A stretch of 64,000 bases of DNA from assembly GCA_002314145.1 (NCBI GenBank), contig DCCG01000019.1, forward strand, positions 124,001 through 188,000, in the 5' to 3' direction. A program made the translations under genes and the position numbers. This DNA is from Thalassolituus sp. UBA1087. GTDB lineage: Bacteria > Pseudomonadota > Gammaproteobacteria > Pseudomonadales > Oceanobacteraceae. The notes below the pieces were generated by a model. The model was not told the origin of the DNA. It searched no databases and saw only the letters and a program-made list of their open reading frames with translations. Numbering within the stretch: the stretch's first letter is position 1; every line of letters begins with the position of its first letter. Below, piece after piece: positions 1-7,689 of this stretch.

Positions 1-1
1 T

Positions 2-382
2 CTGCTCACCAGTGATCAGGCACCACGCCTGCTGCACGCGGCTTCGGTCGGCAGTCAGTCGCAGCGCATTGCGCGTGCCATTGACTGGCTGAAACTGCAT
101 TATCAGGAGGCACTCGCGGTGGATGAGCTGGCAGCCCATGTACAAATGAGTTCGTCTTCTTTTTACCAGCATTTCCGCCAGCTGACGGGTATGAGCCCGC
201 TGCAGTATCAGAAATGGCTGCGTCTGAATGAGGCCCGGCGGCTGATGCTGACGGACCATCTGGATGCCGCCGAGTCGGCGTACCGGGTCGGTTATGACAG
301 TCCGTCTCAGTTCAGCCGTGAATACCGCCGCCTGTTTGGCCTGCCGCCCAAGCGCGATATCGAAAACCTGCGCACTGCCTGA
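2..382 (+). CDS. AraC-family transcriptional regulator, C-terminal part
   Basis: The frame is open from the first bases, so the gene starts outside the window and only about 126 C-terminal residues are seen. They contain the two helix-turn-helix units of the AraC/XylS DNA-binding domain. The first is around DELAAHVQMSSSSFYQHFR; the second is around the AAESAYRVGYDSPSQFSREYRR motif with the typical conserved GYDSPSQFSREY pattern. The protein ends shortly after the family's usual FGLPPKRD. The part immediately before the HTH (RIARAIDWLKLHY) resembles regulators with the AraC_N type of N-terminus, but that domain is not visible. Target genes are unknown. The convergent SDR gene downstream is not obviously its target. 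Confidence 0.9.
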   Translation: MLTSDQAPRLLHAASVGSQSQRIARAIDWLKLHYQEALAVDELAAHVQMSSSSFYQHFRQLTGMSPLQYQKWLRLNEARRLMLTDHLDAAESAYRVGYDSPSQFSREYRRLFGLPPKRDIENLRTA

Positions 383-444
383 TTCTCTGGCCAGCAGCAG
401 GATTATGTAATGCCTGCGCGCCGATGGCAGAGAACAGGGGTGGC

Positions 445-1209
445 TTACAGAATGTCGGCCAGTTGCGCGCACTTATTGAATAACATTGCCTGACGCGCTT
501 CGTTAAACACATCCGCATGCGCCTGCTGCCGCTGTTTGTGGTGGTAGTAGCCGCCGCTGTTCAGCACCTGTGGTGACTCTGATGTGGCCAGCCAGGCCTG
601 GGTCTCACAGCCCTTCAGCAGACTATCCGGTGCGGAGGCGCCGCCCATGCGGGTAGGTACCCAGCCGGGATCAACCGCGTGACAGATAATATCCGGCCAG
701 CAGCGGGCAAAGGTCATTGCCAGCATGGTCAGGTAAAACTTGCTCTCAGAGTAGGCCTGGTAACTGTTCCATGGGCGTTCCTGCCACTGCAGATCGGTCA
801 CATCGTGGCGTCCGCCGGTGTGCATGCTGGAACTGAGAAAGATCAGCCGCCGTGGCCGGTTAATGAGAACAGACAGAATATAGGGCGCCAGTACATTCAC
901 AGCGAAGTCATCGTTCAGCCCGTCTTCTGTAAGCCGCACCCGCTCGCCCTGGTTGTACACACCGGCGTTGTGGATAACTGCGTCAAAACGGGCCACCTCA
1001 TTCGCCTGCCGGGCCAGGGCTTTGGTTTCTGCGATGGAGCTCAGATCACCGCTCATAACCGCATGCACATCCGGCCGTTCAGCCTTAATCTCTGCCGCCC
1101 GCCCATGGTTGCGGGCGTGCAACACCAGCTGATGTCCTTCAGCCTGCAACCTGTCTGCGGTGTATTTACCCAGCCCGGTGTTAGCGCCTGTAATCAGAAT
1201 CGTGGCCAT
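445..1209 (-). CDS. Short-chain dehydrogenase/reductase (SDR) family oxidoreductase
   Basis: A classical SDR of 254 residues, predicted to carry out NAD(P)-dependent oxidoreduction in the cytoplasm. The N-terminus has the cofactor motif TGANTGLG, followed by the NAG motif (VIHNAGVY) and the active-site YxxxK (YSESK), with a conserved DPGWVPT after it. I chose the ATG at 1209 because AGGAGG lies just upstream (spacing is short, 3 nt) and because MATILITGANTG is a normal SDR start. A TTG at 1233 would add eight residues without a ribosome site. The sequence resembles the retinol dehydrogenase/WWOX-like SDRs in architecture, but the substrate cannot be read from sequence. It is convergent with the AraC gene. 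Confidence 0.88.
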   Translation of the reverse strand: MATILITGANTGLGKYTADRLQAEGHQLVLHARNHGRAAEIKAERPDVHAVMSGDLSSIAETKALARQANEVARFDAVIHNAGVYNQGERVRLTEDGLNDDFAVNVLAPYILSVLINRPRRLIFLSSSMHTGGRHDVTDLQWQERPWNSYQAYSESKFYLTMLAMTFARCWPDIICHAVDPGWVPTRMGGASAPDSLLKGCETQAWLATSESPQVLNSGGYYHHKQRQQAHADVFNEARQAMLFNKCAQLADIL

Positions 1210-1235
1210 ATGCCTCCTGTTTATAAACAGCAACC

Positions 1236-1244
1236 TGTGGATAA
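1236..1244 (-). promoter_or_regulatory. Perfect DnaA-box 9-mer outside oriC
   Basis: TGTGGATAA (reverse complement TTATCCACA) lies 27 nt upstream of the SDR start. It matches the E. coli R1/R4 consensus exactly. It is one of three perfect matches in the 6 kb left of oriC. A regulatory role is inference only. Confidence 0.4.
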
Positions 1245-1321
1245 ATCAGTGCATGGATGCCGGCAGAGCCGGGCTTAACCTGTGGACAGCCTGTTTATAG
1301 CTTGCCCAGTCCATGCCAGAC

Positions 1322-2341
1322 TCAGCGGACCGTCTGACATGCCAGCATCGCCTGTTCAATCTGCGCCCAGTCCAGTGCCTGGTGGCTGATGATTTCGATG
1401 CGCGAATCACGCCGATGGGCGACTTTATCGAAGTCATGTTCATCGCCGACACGGTTGTAAAACACCCAGTCGCCGCCAATGCGGATCACACCTTTCACCC
1501 GGTCGACATTTTCCAGCCCGTTCAGAATCTCTTCCAGCGCCCAATAATCAAAACAATCATCGCGATGAAACAGCCAGCCAGCGGTGAACAGACCGCTGCC
1601 GTGCCCGGTTTTGCATACCGGCTGGCCGGGCAGGGGCTGAGGTTCCTGATGATGGTGAGAATGGTCATGATCATCATGCGAGTGATGATGGTGACTGTGG
1701 GCCTGCGGAAACTGCGCCTTAAGCTGGCCATTGCGCACCAGATCCAGCAGCCCGGGATCAATCTGACCGCGGGTCACGCGGCCAACATGCTGTTTGGGCG
1801 GGAACATATTCGCCAGGCTGTCTTCTGCCATGCGGATCTGTTCTTCCTGCGCGACATCGCATTTGTTAATCAGCACCACGTCGGCCAGATTGAGCTGGTC
1901 ATGGAAGATTTCATTGTCGATGACTTCCGGCTGCGCCAGTGAGCGCGGGTCCAGCAGGCAGACCGTGGCACGCAGGTCGAGCTGATGACGGAAACCCGGC
2001 CCCATCAGGGTGTCGATAATACCTTCCGGATGACCAATGCCGGTGGGCTCAATAATCAGACGATCTGGGTTAGCACGTTCAATCAGTGCCCGTAAGGTCT
2101 GGCCCAACGAAGCACCCAGCGAACAGCAGATACAGCCGCCGGCCAGCTCTTTGATATGCAGGCCGTCTTCATCCGGCATCATTTCCTGATCGATACCCAC
2201 CTGGCCGAACTCGTTAACCAGCACCGCCCAGGATTCGCCTTCTGGCCGGTTGGCCAGTAAGGCGTTAATAGTGGTGGTTTTGCCTACCCCGAGAAACCCG
2301 GTGATGATGTTAGTGGGAATCAGATTCTGGTGTTCGCTCAT
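1322..2341 (-). CDS. CobW/P47K-family GTP-dependent metallochaperone
   Basis: A 339-residue G3E-family GTPase (COG0523). It shows the P-loop GFLGVGKT (about residues 15-22), the diagnostic metal-binding CxCC motif (GGCICC, Cys 70, 72, 73), an EPTGIGHPE switch region and an NKCD guanine-specificity motif. A histidine/aspartate-rich stretch (roughly residues 210-232) precedes the C-terminal CobW_C domain. Proteins of this family hand metals, mostly zinc, to client enzymes or insert cobalt into cobalamin precursors. The His-rich loop fits a zinc/cobalt-handling role. There is no cobalamin or Zur-regulated neighbour in the window, so the client is unknown. It lies downstream of mnmE on the same strand with a 59-nt gap. 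Confidence 0.9.
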   Translation of the reverse strand: MSEHQNLIPTNIITGFLGVGKTTTINALLANRPEGESWAVLVNEFGQVGIDQEMMPDEDGLHIKELAGGCICCSLGASLGQTLRALIERANPDRLIIEPTGIGHPEGIIDTLMGPGFRHQLDLRATVCLLDPRSLAQPEVIDNEIFHDQLNLADVVLINKCDVAQEEQIRMAEDSLANMFPPKQHVGRVTRGQIDPGLLDLVRNGQLKAQFPQAHSHHHHSHDDHDHSHHHQEPQPLPGQPVCKTGHGSGLFTAGWLFHRDDCFDYWALEEILNGLENVDRVKGVIRIGGDWVFYNRVGDEHDFDKVAHRRDSRIEIISHQALDWAQIEQAMLACQTVR

Positions 2342-2400
2342 AGTGACTCTTTAGTGTGGACAGGGGGAGGCTGGTAACCCGGGGGCTGCGCCGGCAAGGG

Positions 2401-3795
2401 CTACTTACCAATACAGAAACTGCCGAAGATTTCGCCCAGCAGATCGTCGGCGGTGAATTCACCGGTAATTTCATTCAGGGCGTTCTGCGCCATGCGCAGA
2501 TCTTCCGCCAGCAGTTCACCGGCGGCCATGCCTTCCAGTTGCTGGCGGCCATAATCAATGGCCTGCTGAGCCCGGTTGAGGGCATCAATATGGCGCCGGC
2601 GGGCAAGAAAACCCCCTTCGGAAGCGGCATCAAACCCCATGACCTGCTTCAGATGGTCGCGCAGCACATCCACGCCGGCGTTCTGTTTGGCTGAAAGCGT
2701 AATGGTGGGGAAGGCGCCGCGCTCATCCAGACCTATGGTCTCTGTGGATAAATCCGCCTTGTTGCGGATCACGGTGACACGGCCGTTATTGAGCAGATCG
2801 CTGGCGGCGTCCTGCAGACCGCGTTCATCGTACAGTGCGTGCAGCAGGGTTTGCGGATCGGTTTCTGTGGTGGTGGAATCGATCATCAGCAATACCCGGT
2901 CGGCCTGAGTGATGGCTTCCCAGGCGCGCTGAATACCGATGCGCTCCACTTCGTCCGGCGCATCGCGCAGACCGGCGGTGTCAATAATATGCAGCGGCAT
3001 GCCGTCGATGTGGATATGCTCTTTTAAAACGTCCCGCGTGGTACCGGCGATATCGGTCACGATGGCCCGCTCCTGGCCGGCCAGTGCATTCAGAAGTGAG
3101 GACTTACCAGCGTTCGGGCGCCCGGCAATCACCACGTTCATGCCTTCGCGCAGAATCGCACCCTGGCCGGCTTCTTTCAGCACGGCTTTGAGCTCGTTAT
3201 CCACAGCATCGAGCATGGCCGCCACTTTGCCGTCGGAGAGAAAATCGATTTCTTCTTCCGGAAAGTCGATGGCAGCTTCCACATAGATGCGCAGCTGAAT
3301 CAGCTGCTCCAGCAGGCTGTGAACTCTTTTGGAAAACTCGCCCTGCAGAGAACGCAGGGCACAGCGCGCCGCCTGTTCGGAAGCCGAATCGATCAGATCA
3401 GCGATGGCTTCGGCCTGGGCCAGATCCATTTTGTCGTTGAGAAAAGCGCGCTCAGAAAACTCGCCGGGGCGCGCTAACCGACAACCCAGCGCCACCACTT
3501 CGTTAAGCAGCAGATCCAGCACCACCGGGCCGCCGTGGCCCTGCAGTTCCAGCACATCTTCGCCGGTAAAGGAATTGGGGTTGGGAAAGAAGAGCGCGAT
3601 ACCTTCATCCAGCACCGTGCCGTCGGCCGCTGTAAACGGACCATAATGCGCGTAGCGGGGTTGCGGCAGCAAGCCCAGAAGCTTCTCCGCCACTGTCGCA
3701 GCCAGCGTTCCGGACACCCGGATAATACCTACGCCGCCGCGCCCGGGGGCAGTGGCGATGGCGGCAATGGTGTCCTGTTGAAGGAGGCTGGTCAT
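2401..3795 (-). CDS. mnmE: tRNA uridine-5-carboxymethylaminomethyl(34) synthesis GTPase MnmE
   Basis: A 464-residue protein of the usual MnmE length. With MnmG it installs the cmnm5 group on U34 of tRNAs. The N-terminal TrmE domain begins with DTIAAIATAPGRGGVGIIRVSG, the Ras-like G domain has GRPNAGKS at residues 225-232 and DTAG, and the protein ends in the conserved FCIGK, whose cysteine is needed for modification. The ATG at 3795 is the family start. In Pseudomonas and many relatives mnmE is followed by mnmG-rsmG-parA-parB. Here a CobW GTPase follows instead, so mnmG must be elsewhere. Two perfect DnaA boxes lie inside the gene. Confidence 0.98.
   Translation of the reverse strand: MTSLLQQDTIAAIATAPGRGGVGIIRVSGTLAATVAEKLLGLLPQPRYAHYGPFTAADGTVLDEGIALFFPNPNSFTGEDVLELQGHGGPVVLDLLLNEVVALGCRLARPGEFSERAFLNDKMDLAQAEAIADLIDSASEQAARCALRSLQGEFSKRVHSLLEQLIQLRIYVEAAIDFPEEEIDFLSDGKVAAMLDAVDNELKAVLKEAGQGAILREGMNVVIAGRPNAGKSSLLNALAGQERAIVTDIAGTTRDVLKEHIHIDGMPLHIIDTAGLRDAPDEVERIGIQRAWEAITQADRVLLMIDSTTTETDPQTLLHALYDERGLQDAASDLLNNGRVTVIRNKADLSTETIGLDERGAFPTITLSAKQNAGVDVLRDHLKQVMGFDAASEGGFLARRRHIDALNRAQQAIDYGRQQLEGMAAGELLAEDLRMAQNALNEITGEFTADDLLGEIFGSFCIGK
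2743..2751 (-). promoter_or_regulatory. Perfect DnaA-box 9-mer inside mnmE
   Basis: TGTGGATAA, an exact consensus DnaA box on the reverse strand, within the mnmE coding sequence about 4.8 kb left of oriC. It could be a titration or auxiliary site, or coincidence. Confidence 0.4.
3198..3206 (+). promoter_or_regulatory. Perfect DnaA-box 9-mer inside mnmE
   Basis: TTATCCACA, an exact consensus DnaA box in the opposite orientation to the one at 2743, also inside mnmE. The pair is 455 bp apart. Confidence 0.4.
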
Positions 3796-3878
3796 GATGT
3801 TATTCCACGGTGCTTAACAGGCCGCCATTGTACATGAGGCCCGCGCATCAGACGAAGCAGCACCAGCGCAGTCAGCGC

Positions 3879-4541
3879 TCACTCAGCAATCAGGTGCTGC
3901 AGGGCTTCTTTAACGACTGTCCCGCCCTGGGTCAGCTCAATAATCGTGCGGCTGATCTGCGGCATATTCACCACCTCGGCCAGCGTACTGGCAACATCAC
4001 CCCGGCTGACGGTGGAGTAGGGCAACGTCAGACCCGCATCAATCAGGCCACTGGCCGGATGATCGGTGAGCGTACCTGGGCGCACAATGACCCAGTCCAG
4101 ATCGCTGGAAGCCAGGTGCACTTCGGCCTGCTTTTTCACCTTCATGTAATTCTCAAACGTCGGCGAAGCGTCCTTTTTGCCGCGGCCGGCTTCTGGAAAT
4201 GCCGACACCAGCACGAAACGTTTAATGCCGGCACGGCGCGCAGCAGCAACCGACAACGCCAGACCATCACCATCAATGGCGTTGGTCATTTCTTCACCGC
4301 CTTTGCCGCCGGCTCCGGCGGTAAAAATCACCGCGTCACAGCCGTCCATTTTGGAGGCCATCTGCGCGATATTCAGATCCAGCAAGTCGCCGATCACCGG
4401 CGTTGCACCCAGTGCCTGCAGGGCATCGGCCTGCTCTGCTTTGCGGCACAGGCTGAAAGGCTGCAGGTCACGCTGTACCAGTTCGGCAGCCAGTATACGG
4501 CCGATTTTGCCGGCGCCGCCGACGATAAATATTTTACGCAT
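3879..4541 (-). CDS. NAD(P)-binding Rossmann-fold protein (SDR_a5/YwnB-like)
   Basis: A 220-residue protein with an N-terminal dinucleotide-binding motif (MRKIFIVGGAGKIGR) and the overall pattern of the atypical SDR group that includes YwnB and NmrA-like reductases: FTAGAGGKGGE, then RRAGIKRFVLVSAFPEAG, then WVIVRPGTLTD. A YxxMK near residue 125 replaces the classical catalytic motif. I chose the ATG at 4541 because GGGAGA lies 5-10 nt upstream; the frame is open 37 codons further without a good start. Function is unknown, perhaps redox sensing or a quinone/flavin-type reductase. It sits between mnmE and the yidC terminator on the same strand and is probably transcribed alone. Confidence 0.85.
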   Translation of the reverse strand: MRKIFIVGGAGKIGRILAAELVQRDLQPFSLCRKAEQADALQALGATPVIGDLLDLNIAQMASKMDGCDAVIFTAGAGGKGGEEMTNAIDGDGLALSVAAARRAGIKRFVLVSAFPEAGRGKKDASPTFENYMKVKKQAEVHLASSDLDWVIVRPGTLTDHPASGLIDAGLTLPYSTVSRGDVASTLAEVVNMPQISRTIIELTQGGTVVKEALQHLIAE

Positions 4542-4632
4542 GATCTCTCCCGGTATTTTTCTGGGTATGAGAAGCCTGCCGCGGATAAAAATTCCCGGCG
4601 GAAAGCAATGTTTCGTAAAGAGCCTGAGAACG

Positions 4633-4658
4633 AAAAAGGCCGTGCAGTGCACGGCCTT
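4633..4658 (-). terminator. Rho-independent terminator after yidC
   Basis: A 10-bp perfect stem (4636-4645 with 4649-4658, AAGGCCGTGC/GCACGGCCTT) with a 3-nt loop. On the minus strand it is followed by a run of T. It lies 22 nt beyond the yidC stop and ends the rpmH-rnpA-yidD-yidC unit. Confidence 0.85.
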
Positions 4659-4680
4659 AAGAGCGCTGATTAAGCGGCGC

Positions 4681-6351
4681 TCAGGCAGATTTTTCGATCT
4701 GTTTGGTAATCACATACTGCTGTGCAATGGACAGCACGTTGTTGGTTACCCAGTACAGTACCAGACCAGCCGGGAACCACAGGAAGAAGATCGTGAAGAT
4801 GATCGGCATAAACTGCATCACCCGTGCCTGCATCGGGTCCGGCGGTGTCGGGTTCAGCTTCATCTGCAGGAACATGGAGGCACCCATGATCAGCGGCAGA
4901 ATGAAGTAAGGGTCCATCACCGACATATCCTGAATCCACAGCATAAACGGCGCCTGGCGCAGTTCCACGGATTCCATCAGTACCCAGTAGAGCGAGATAA
5001 ACACCGGCATCTGCACCAGAATCGGTAAACAGCCACCCAGAGGATTGATCTTCTCCTCTTTGTAGAGCTTCATCATTTCCTGGCCGAGCTTTTCGCGGTT
5101 GTCGCCGTATTTCTCTTTGATCTCGTTCATCTTAGGCGCCACTTTGCGCATGTTCGCCATAGAACGGTAACTGGTTGCCGACAGTTTGAAGAAGGCGGCT
5201 TTCACCAGCACAGTCAGCAGAATAATGGCCACACCCCAGTTACCCACAAGCGCGTGAATGTTCTGCAGTAACCAGAACAGTGGCTGGGCAATCCACCACA
5301 GCCAGCCGTAGTCGACGGTCAGCTCCAGGTTTTCCGCGATCTCAGAAAGGCGGTCCTGATCTTTTGGCCCCATGTACAGGCTTGAACCCACTTCTCCGGT
5401 TTCGCCCGGCGCCACAATGGTAGGTTCATCATAGAAACCAAAGATGTAATTGCCTTTAACATAACGGCCGTTGTACGTGTGCTGCTCTTCCTGCGGCGGC
5501 ACCCAGGCCGAGAGGAAATAATGCTGCAGAATGGCCGCCCAGCCACCGTTTTCAATGGCTTTAAACTGGCTTTCTTCGAGATCATCGAAGCTGACTTTTT
5601 TGTAGCGATCCTCTTCGGTGGTCAGCGCCGCACCAAGATAGGCGGACATCCCCATGCTGGAATTCTTCGACGGATCATCAGAATTATCACGCTTCAGCTG
5701 CGCGTAAAAACGGCCTTTCCAGGGTTGCTCTGAGGTGTTGTGAATACGGAAACTCACATCGGTCAGATAATCACCGCGGCGGAAAGTGAAGACTTTTTCC
5801 AGCGTGGTCTGATCCGTGGTGGTGGTCAGTACAACCGACAGTTCATCAGCACCTTCGGCCAGCTCATAGGAAGTCTGCTCGGCGCTGTACAGGGTCGCAT
5901 CGGTGCCGTCTTTGCCGATCAGACCGCTCTGCGCCACGTAGGTACGGCGGTCGTTACGTTCCATCAACACAAAAGGAACGTCCGGGGTATCAATGGAAGC
6001 CGGATACTCAGGCAGCAGCACTTCCACAATTTCACCGCCACGCGGATCAATTTTGACCTGCAGAACATCGGTTTCAACACTGATCAACTGACCGGTGGGT
6101 GCAGCGGCACTGACTACCGGCGCTTCGTCTTCCACCTGCGGGGCTTCAGATTCAGCAGCATCGGCAGTATCCGCCGGGGTATCAGAATCTGTGTTGCCGG
6201 CGACCGGAACGTCCGGGGTATCGGCATTGGCAGATGCCTCAATCGGCGCATTCGCCTGGGGTTTCTGACCGTAGTCATCATTCCAGGCAAGAATTAAGAA
6301 ATACGAGCTGATGGCCAGACCAATAAAAATGACCGTACGGCGGATATCCAT
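4681..6351 (-). CDS. yidC: Membrane protein insertase YidC
   Basis: A 556-residue inner-membrane insertase, the length of gammaproteobacterial YidC. It has the N-terminal signal-anchor (MDIRRTVIFIGLAISSYFLI), an acidic, Ala/Asp-rich linker (about residues 30-75), the large periplasmic beta-sandwich domain, and a C-terminal five-helix 60KD_IMP domain with the NPLGGCLP and PVFISLYWVL segments. It inserts Sec-dependent and Sec-independent membrane proteins. I place the start at 6351, two bases after the yidD stop, because MDIRR is the canonical N-terminus; an upstream in-frame start at 6375 would lie inside yidD. It is the last gene of the leftward rpmH operon. Confidence 0.98.
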   Translation of the reverse strand: MDIRRTVIFIGLAISSYFLILAWNDDYGQKPQANAPIEASANADTPDVPVAGNTDSDTPADTADAAESEAPQVEDEAPVVSAAAPTGQLISVETDVLQVKIDPRGGEIVEVLLPEYPASIDTPDVPFVLMERNDRRTYVAQSGLIGKDGTDATLYSAEQTSYELAEGADELSVVLTTTTDQTTLEKVFTFRRGDYLTDVSFRIHNTSEQPWKGRFYAQLKRDNSDDPSKNSSMGMSAYLGAALTTEEDRYKKVSFDDLEESQFKAIENGGWAAILQHYFLSAWVPPQEEQHTYNGRYVKGNYIFGFYDEPTIVAPGETGEVGSSLYMGPKDQDRLSEIAENLELTVDYGWLWWIAQPLFWLLQNIHALVGNWGVAIILLTVLVKAAFFKLSATSYRSMANMRKVAPKMNEIKEKYGDNREKLGQEMMKLYKEEKINPLGGCLPILVQMPVFISLYWVLMESVELRQAPFMLWIQDMSVMDPYFILPLIMGASMFLQMKLNPTPPDPMQARVMQFMPIIFTIFFLWFPAGLVLYWVTNNVLSIAQQYVITKQIEKSA

Positions 6352-6353
6352 GA

Positions 6354-6659
6354 TTAGGGTTTCCGTTGACAACAATGGGAATGGGAGTGGTGTTTCTCAG
6401 GCAGATCCGGTACCGGATCCACCCCGTGGGAGCCCCAGGGGTGGCACCGGAGAAGCCGTTTAATCGCCAGCCAGCCACCGCGCAGAGCGCCATAACGGCT
6501 GACCGCTTCCTGCGCGTAAGACGAGCAGGTCGGATAATAACGACAACGGCTGGGAAGCAGAGGACTGATTGCGTAGCGATAGACAGAAATCAGCAACAGC
6601 AGTGCTTTAGCGCCCGGACTGGCGGCGTTTTTTGCCTTTGCTGTTTGTTCTTCTGTCAT
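6354..6659 (-). CDS. yidD: Membrane protein insertion efficiency factor YidD
   Basis: A 101-residue protein with the diagnostic segment YRYAISPLLPSRCRYYPTCS and the CHPWGSHGVDPVP tail, including the conserved cysteines. YidD is a small amphipathic inner-membrane-associated protein that helps insertion next to YidC. The C-terminal tail is His/Lys-rich (KHHSHSHCCQRKP). It overlaps the 3' end of rnpA by 53 nt and ends 2 nt before yidC, so translation is probably coupled through all three genes. Confidence 0.96.
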   Translation of the reverse strand: MTEEQTAKAKNAASPGAKALLLLISVYRYAISPLLPSRCRYYPTCSSYAQEAVSRYGALRGGWLAIKRLLRCHPWGSHGVDPVPDLPEKHHSHSHCCQRKP

Positions 6660-7011
6660 GGGATGGACGCTTCAATCGGAACCAAAGGGCGTCAATCATC
6701 TCACGAATTTGCTGGTTGTCCAGTTCAGCGAGACCAGCCCGGCCGAGGATCACAAAATCCAGTGCATCAATGTCGCTCTGATGGTGCCGGAAAGATTCCC
6801 GGATCAGACGCTTGATGCGGTTGCGATCCACAGCCCGCTTGATCTGCTTTTTTGCCAGAACGAATCCGATTCTGGCCTGGTCCTGCTCATTCGGTGTTGC
6901 CAGCAGCAGGAGATGCTGCGAGCTACCACGCAGCGCCGTGTTATCAAAAACCCGTTTGAATTCAGCAGGGCGTAACAAACGCGCACTGCGGGGGAACTGG
7001 GTTTCTGACAT
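6607..7011 (-). CDS. rnpA: Ribonuclease P protein component
   Basis: A 134-residue basic protein subunit of RNase P, which binds the catalytic RNA and pre-tRNA 5' leaders. The RNR signature is present in KKQIKRAVDRNRIKRLIRESFR, as is the FPRSARLLRPAEFKRVF start. The C-terminus is extended and very basic (RRTNSKGKKRRQSGR). Its last 53 nt overlap the beginning of yidD in another frame, so this basic tail is encoded by the overlap. It lies 32 nt downstream of rpmH, the normal arrangement. Confidence 0.97.
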   Translation of the reverse strand: MSETQFPRSARLLRPAEFKRVFDNTALRGSSQHLLLLATPNEQDQARIGFVLAKKQIKRAVDRNRIKRLIRESFRHHQSDIDALDFVILGRAGLAELDNQQIREMIDALWFRLKRPSHDRRTNSKGKKRRQSGR

Positions 7012-7043
7012 CAGCAGGCAGTTACGTGGTCAGATGATCAGAT

Positions 7044-7178
7044 TTAAACAGTCAGACTGTGACGGCCTTTAGCACGACGACGAGCCAGGACCTGACGGCC
7101 GTTTTTAGTGGCCATACGAGCACGGAAGCCGTGAGTACGCTTACGCTTCAGTACGCTTGGTTGAAAAGTACGTTTCAT
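7044..7178 (-). CDS. rpmH: 50S ribosomal protein L34
   Basis: A 44-residue ribosomal protein read directly from the sequence. It begins MKRTFQPSVLKRKRTHGF and ends RRRAKGRHSLTV, a nearly invariant L34 sequence. It is the first gene of the leftward rpmH-rnpA-yidD-yidC operon, and its promoter must lie in the adjacent oriC intergenic region. The ATG at 7178 is the only sensible start. Confidence 0.98.
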   Translation of the reverse strand: MKRTFQPSVLKRKRTHGFRARMATKNGRQVLARRRAKGRHSLTV

Positions 7179-7573
7179 AACACTGTCACCCGGTTGAGTA
7201 TTAAGGGTCAATTTTTAGGGGCGGCAATTGTATGAGAAAGGTCTGGCAATAGCAACGATGATTTTATGATCAGTTTCAGTGACGGATTTTTGTTGTTATC
7301 CCCTGCTGAATATATTCATTGAATACTTATGAATATGTATGTGAAGAAGAAGAGTAGAAATTCGTTATTTTTACTCTTAGGTAAGCCATTTTCTGTGGAA
7401 AACCGGAAAAACCTCAAATAAATCAAAATGTTAAGCTGATGATAAGGCTTTGGGCAGATTGCGTTTAACTTATGTATCAGCGGTCAGAAAGCAGGGGACG
7501 GAATGTGAATGGAATCGTAAGACAGACGCGGATCTGTGTTATCCCCAATTTCGTCCCGAGGAATCCCGGTAAA

Positions 7574-7582
7574 TTATCCACA
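7574..7582 (+). promoter_or_regulatory. DnaA box (perfect)
   Basis: TTATCCACA, an exact consensus box in the oriC region about 110 bp upstream of dnaA. Confidence 0.85.
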
Positions 7583-7616
7583 GGTTTGTCAAAGGGGAGA
7601 AAATAACCCCGGATGC

Positions 7617-7625
7617 TGTGGATAA
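7617..7625 (-). promoter_or_regulatory. DnaA box (perfect, inverted)
   Basis: TGTGGATAA, an exact consensus box on the reverse strand, 34 bp from the box at 7574. It lies 64 bp upstream of the dnaA start and so could also serve dnaA autoregulation. Confidence 0.85.
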
Positions 7626-7689
7626 CCGGCCCGTTTCTCAGTTAGAATGTCCGGCTCTTCTGAACTGACCGACAAACGGATTACGCAAC

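Larger units (their letters stand above)
7179..7689. other. oriC: Chromosomal replication origin oriC (rpmH-dnaA intergenic region)
   Basis: A 511-bp non-coding stretch between rpmH and dnaA, where gammaproteobacteria such as Pseudomonas carry oriC. It contains two perfect DnaA boxes (7574-7582 and 7617-7625, inverted to one another). Near matches are TTATCCCCT at 7296, TGTGGAAAA at 7394 and TTATCCCCA at 7539. A very AT-rich segment at about 7305-7440 could be the duplex-unwinding element. The promoters of rpmH (leftward) and dnaA (rightward) must also be here. The exact unwinding site cannot be read by eye. Confidence 0.9.

Noticed and set aside
1313..1942. Plus-strand open frame opposite the CobW gene
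   Set aside because: Antisense to a gene with clear GTPase and CxCC motifs; its His/Met-rich product reflects the His-rich loop read backwards.
7179..7689. Small RNA or riboswitch in the rpmH-dnaA gap
   Set aside because: The long gap is explained by oriC; no structured RNA pattern was recognised.
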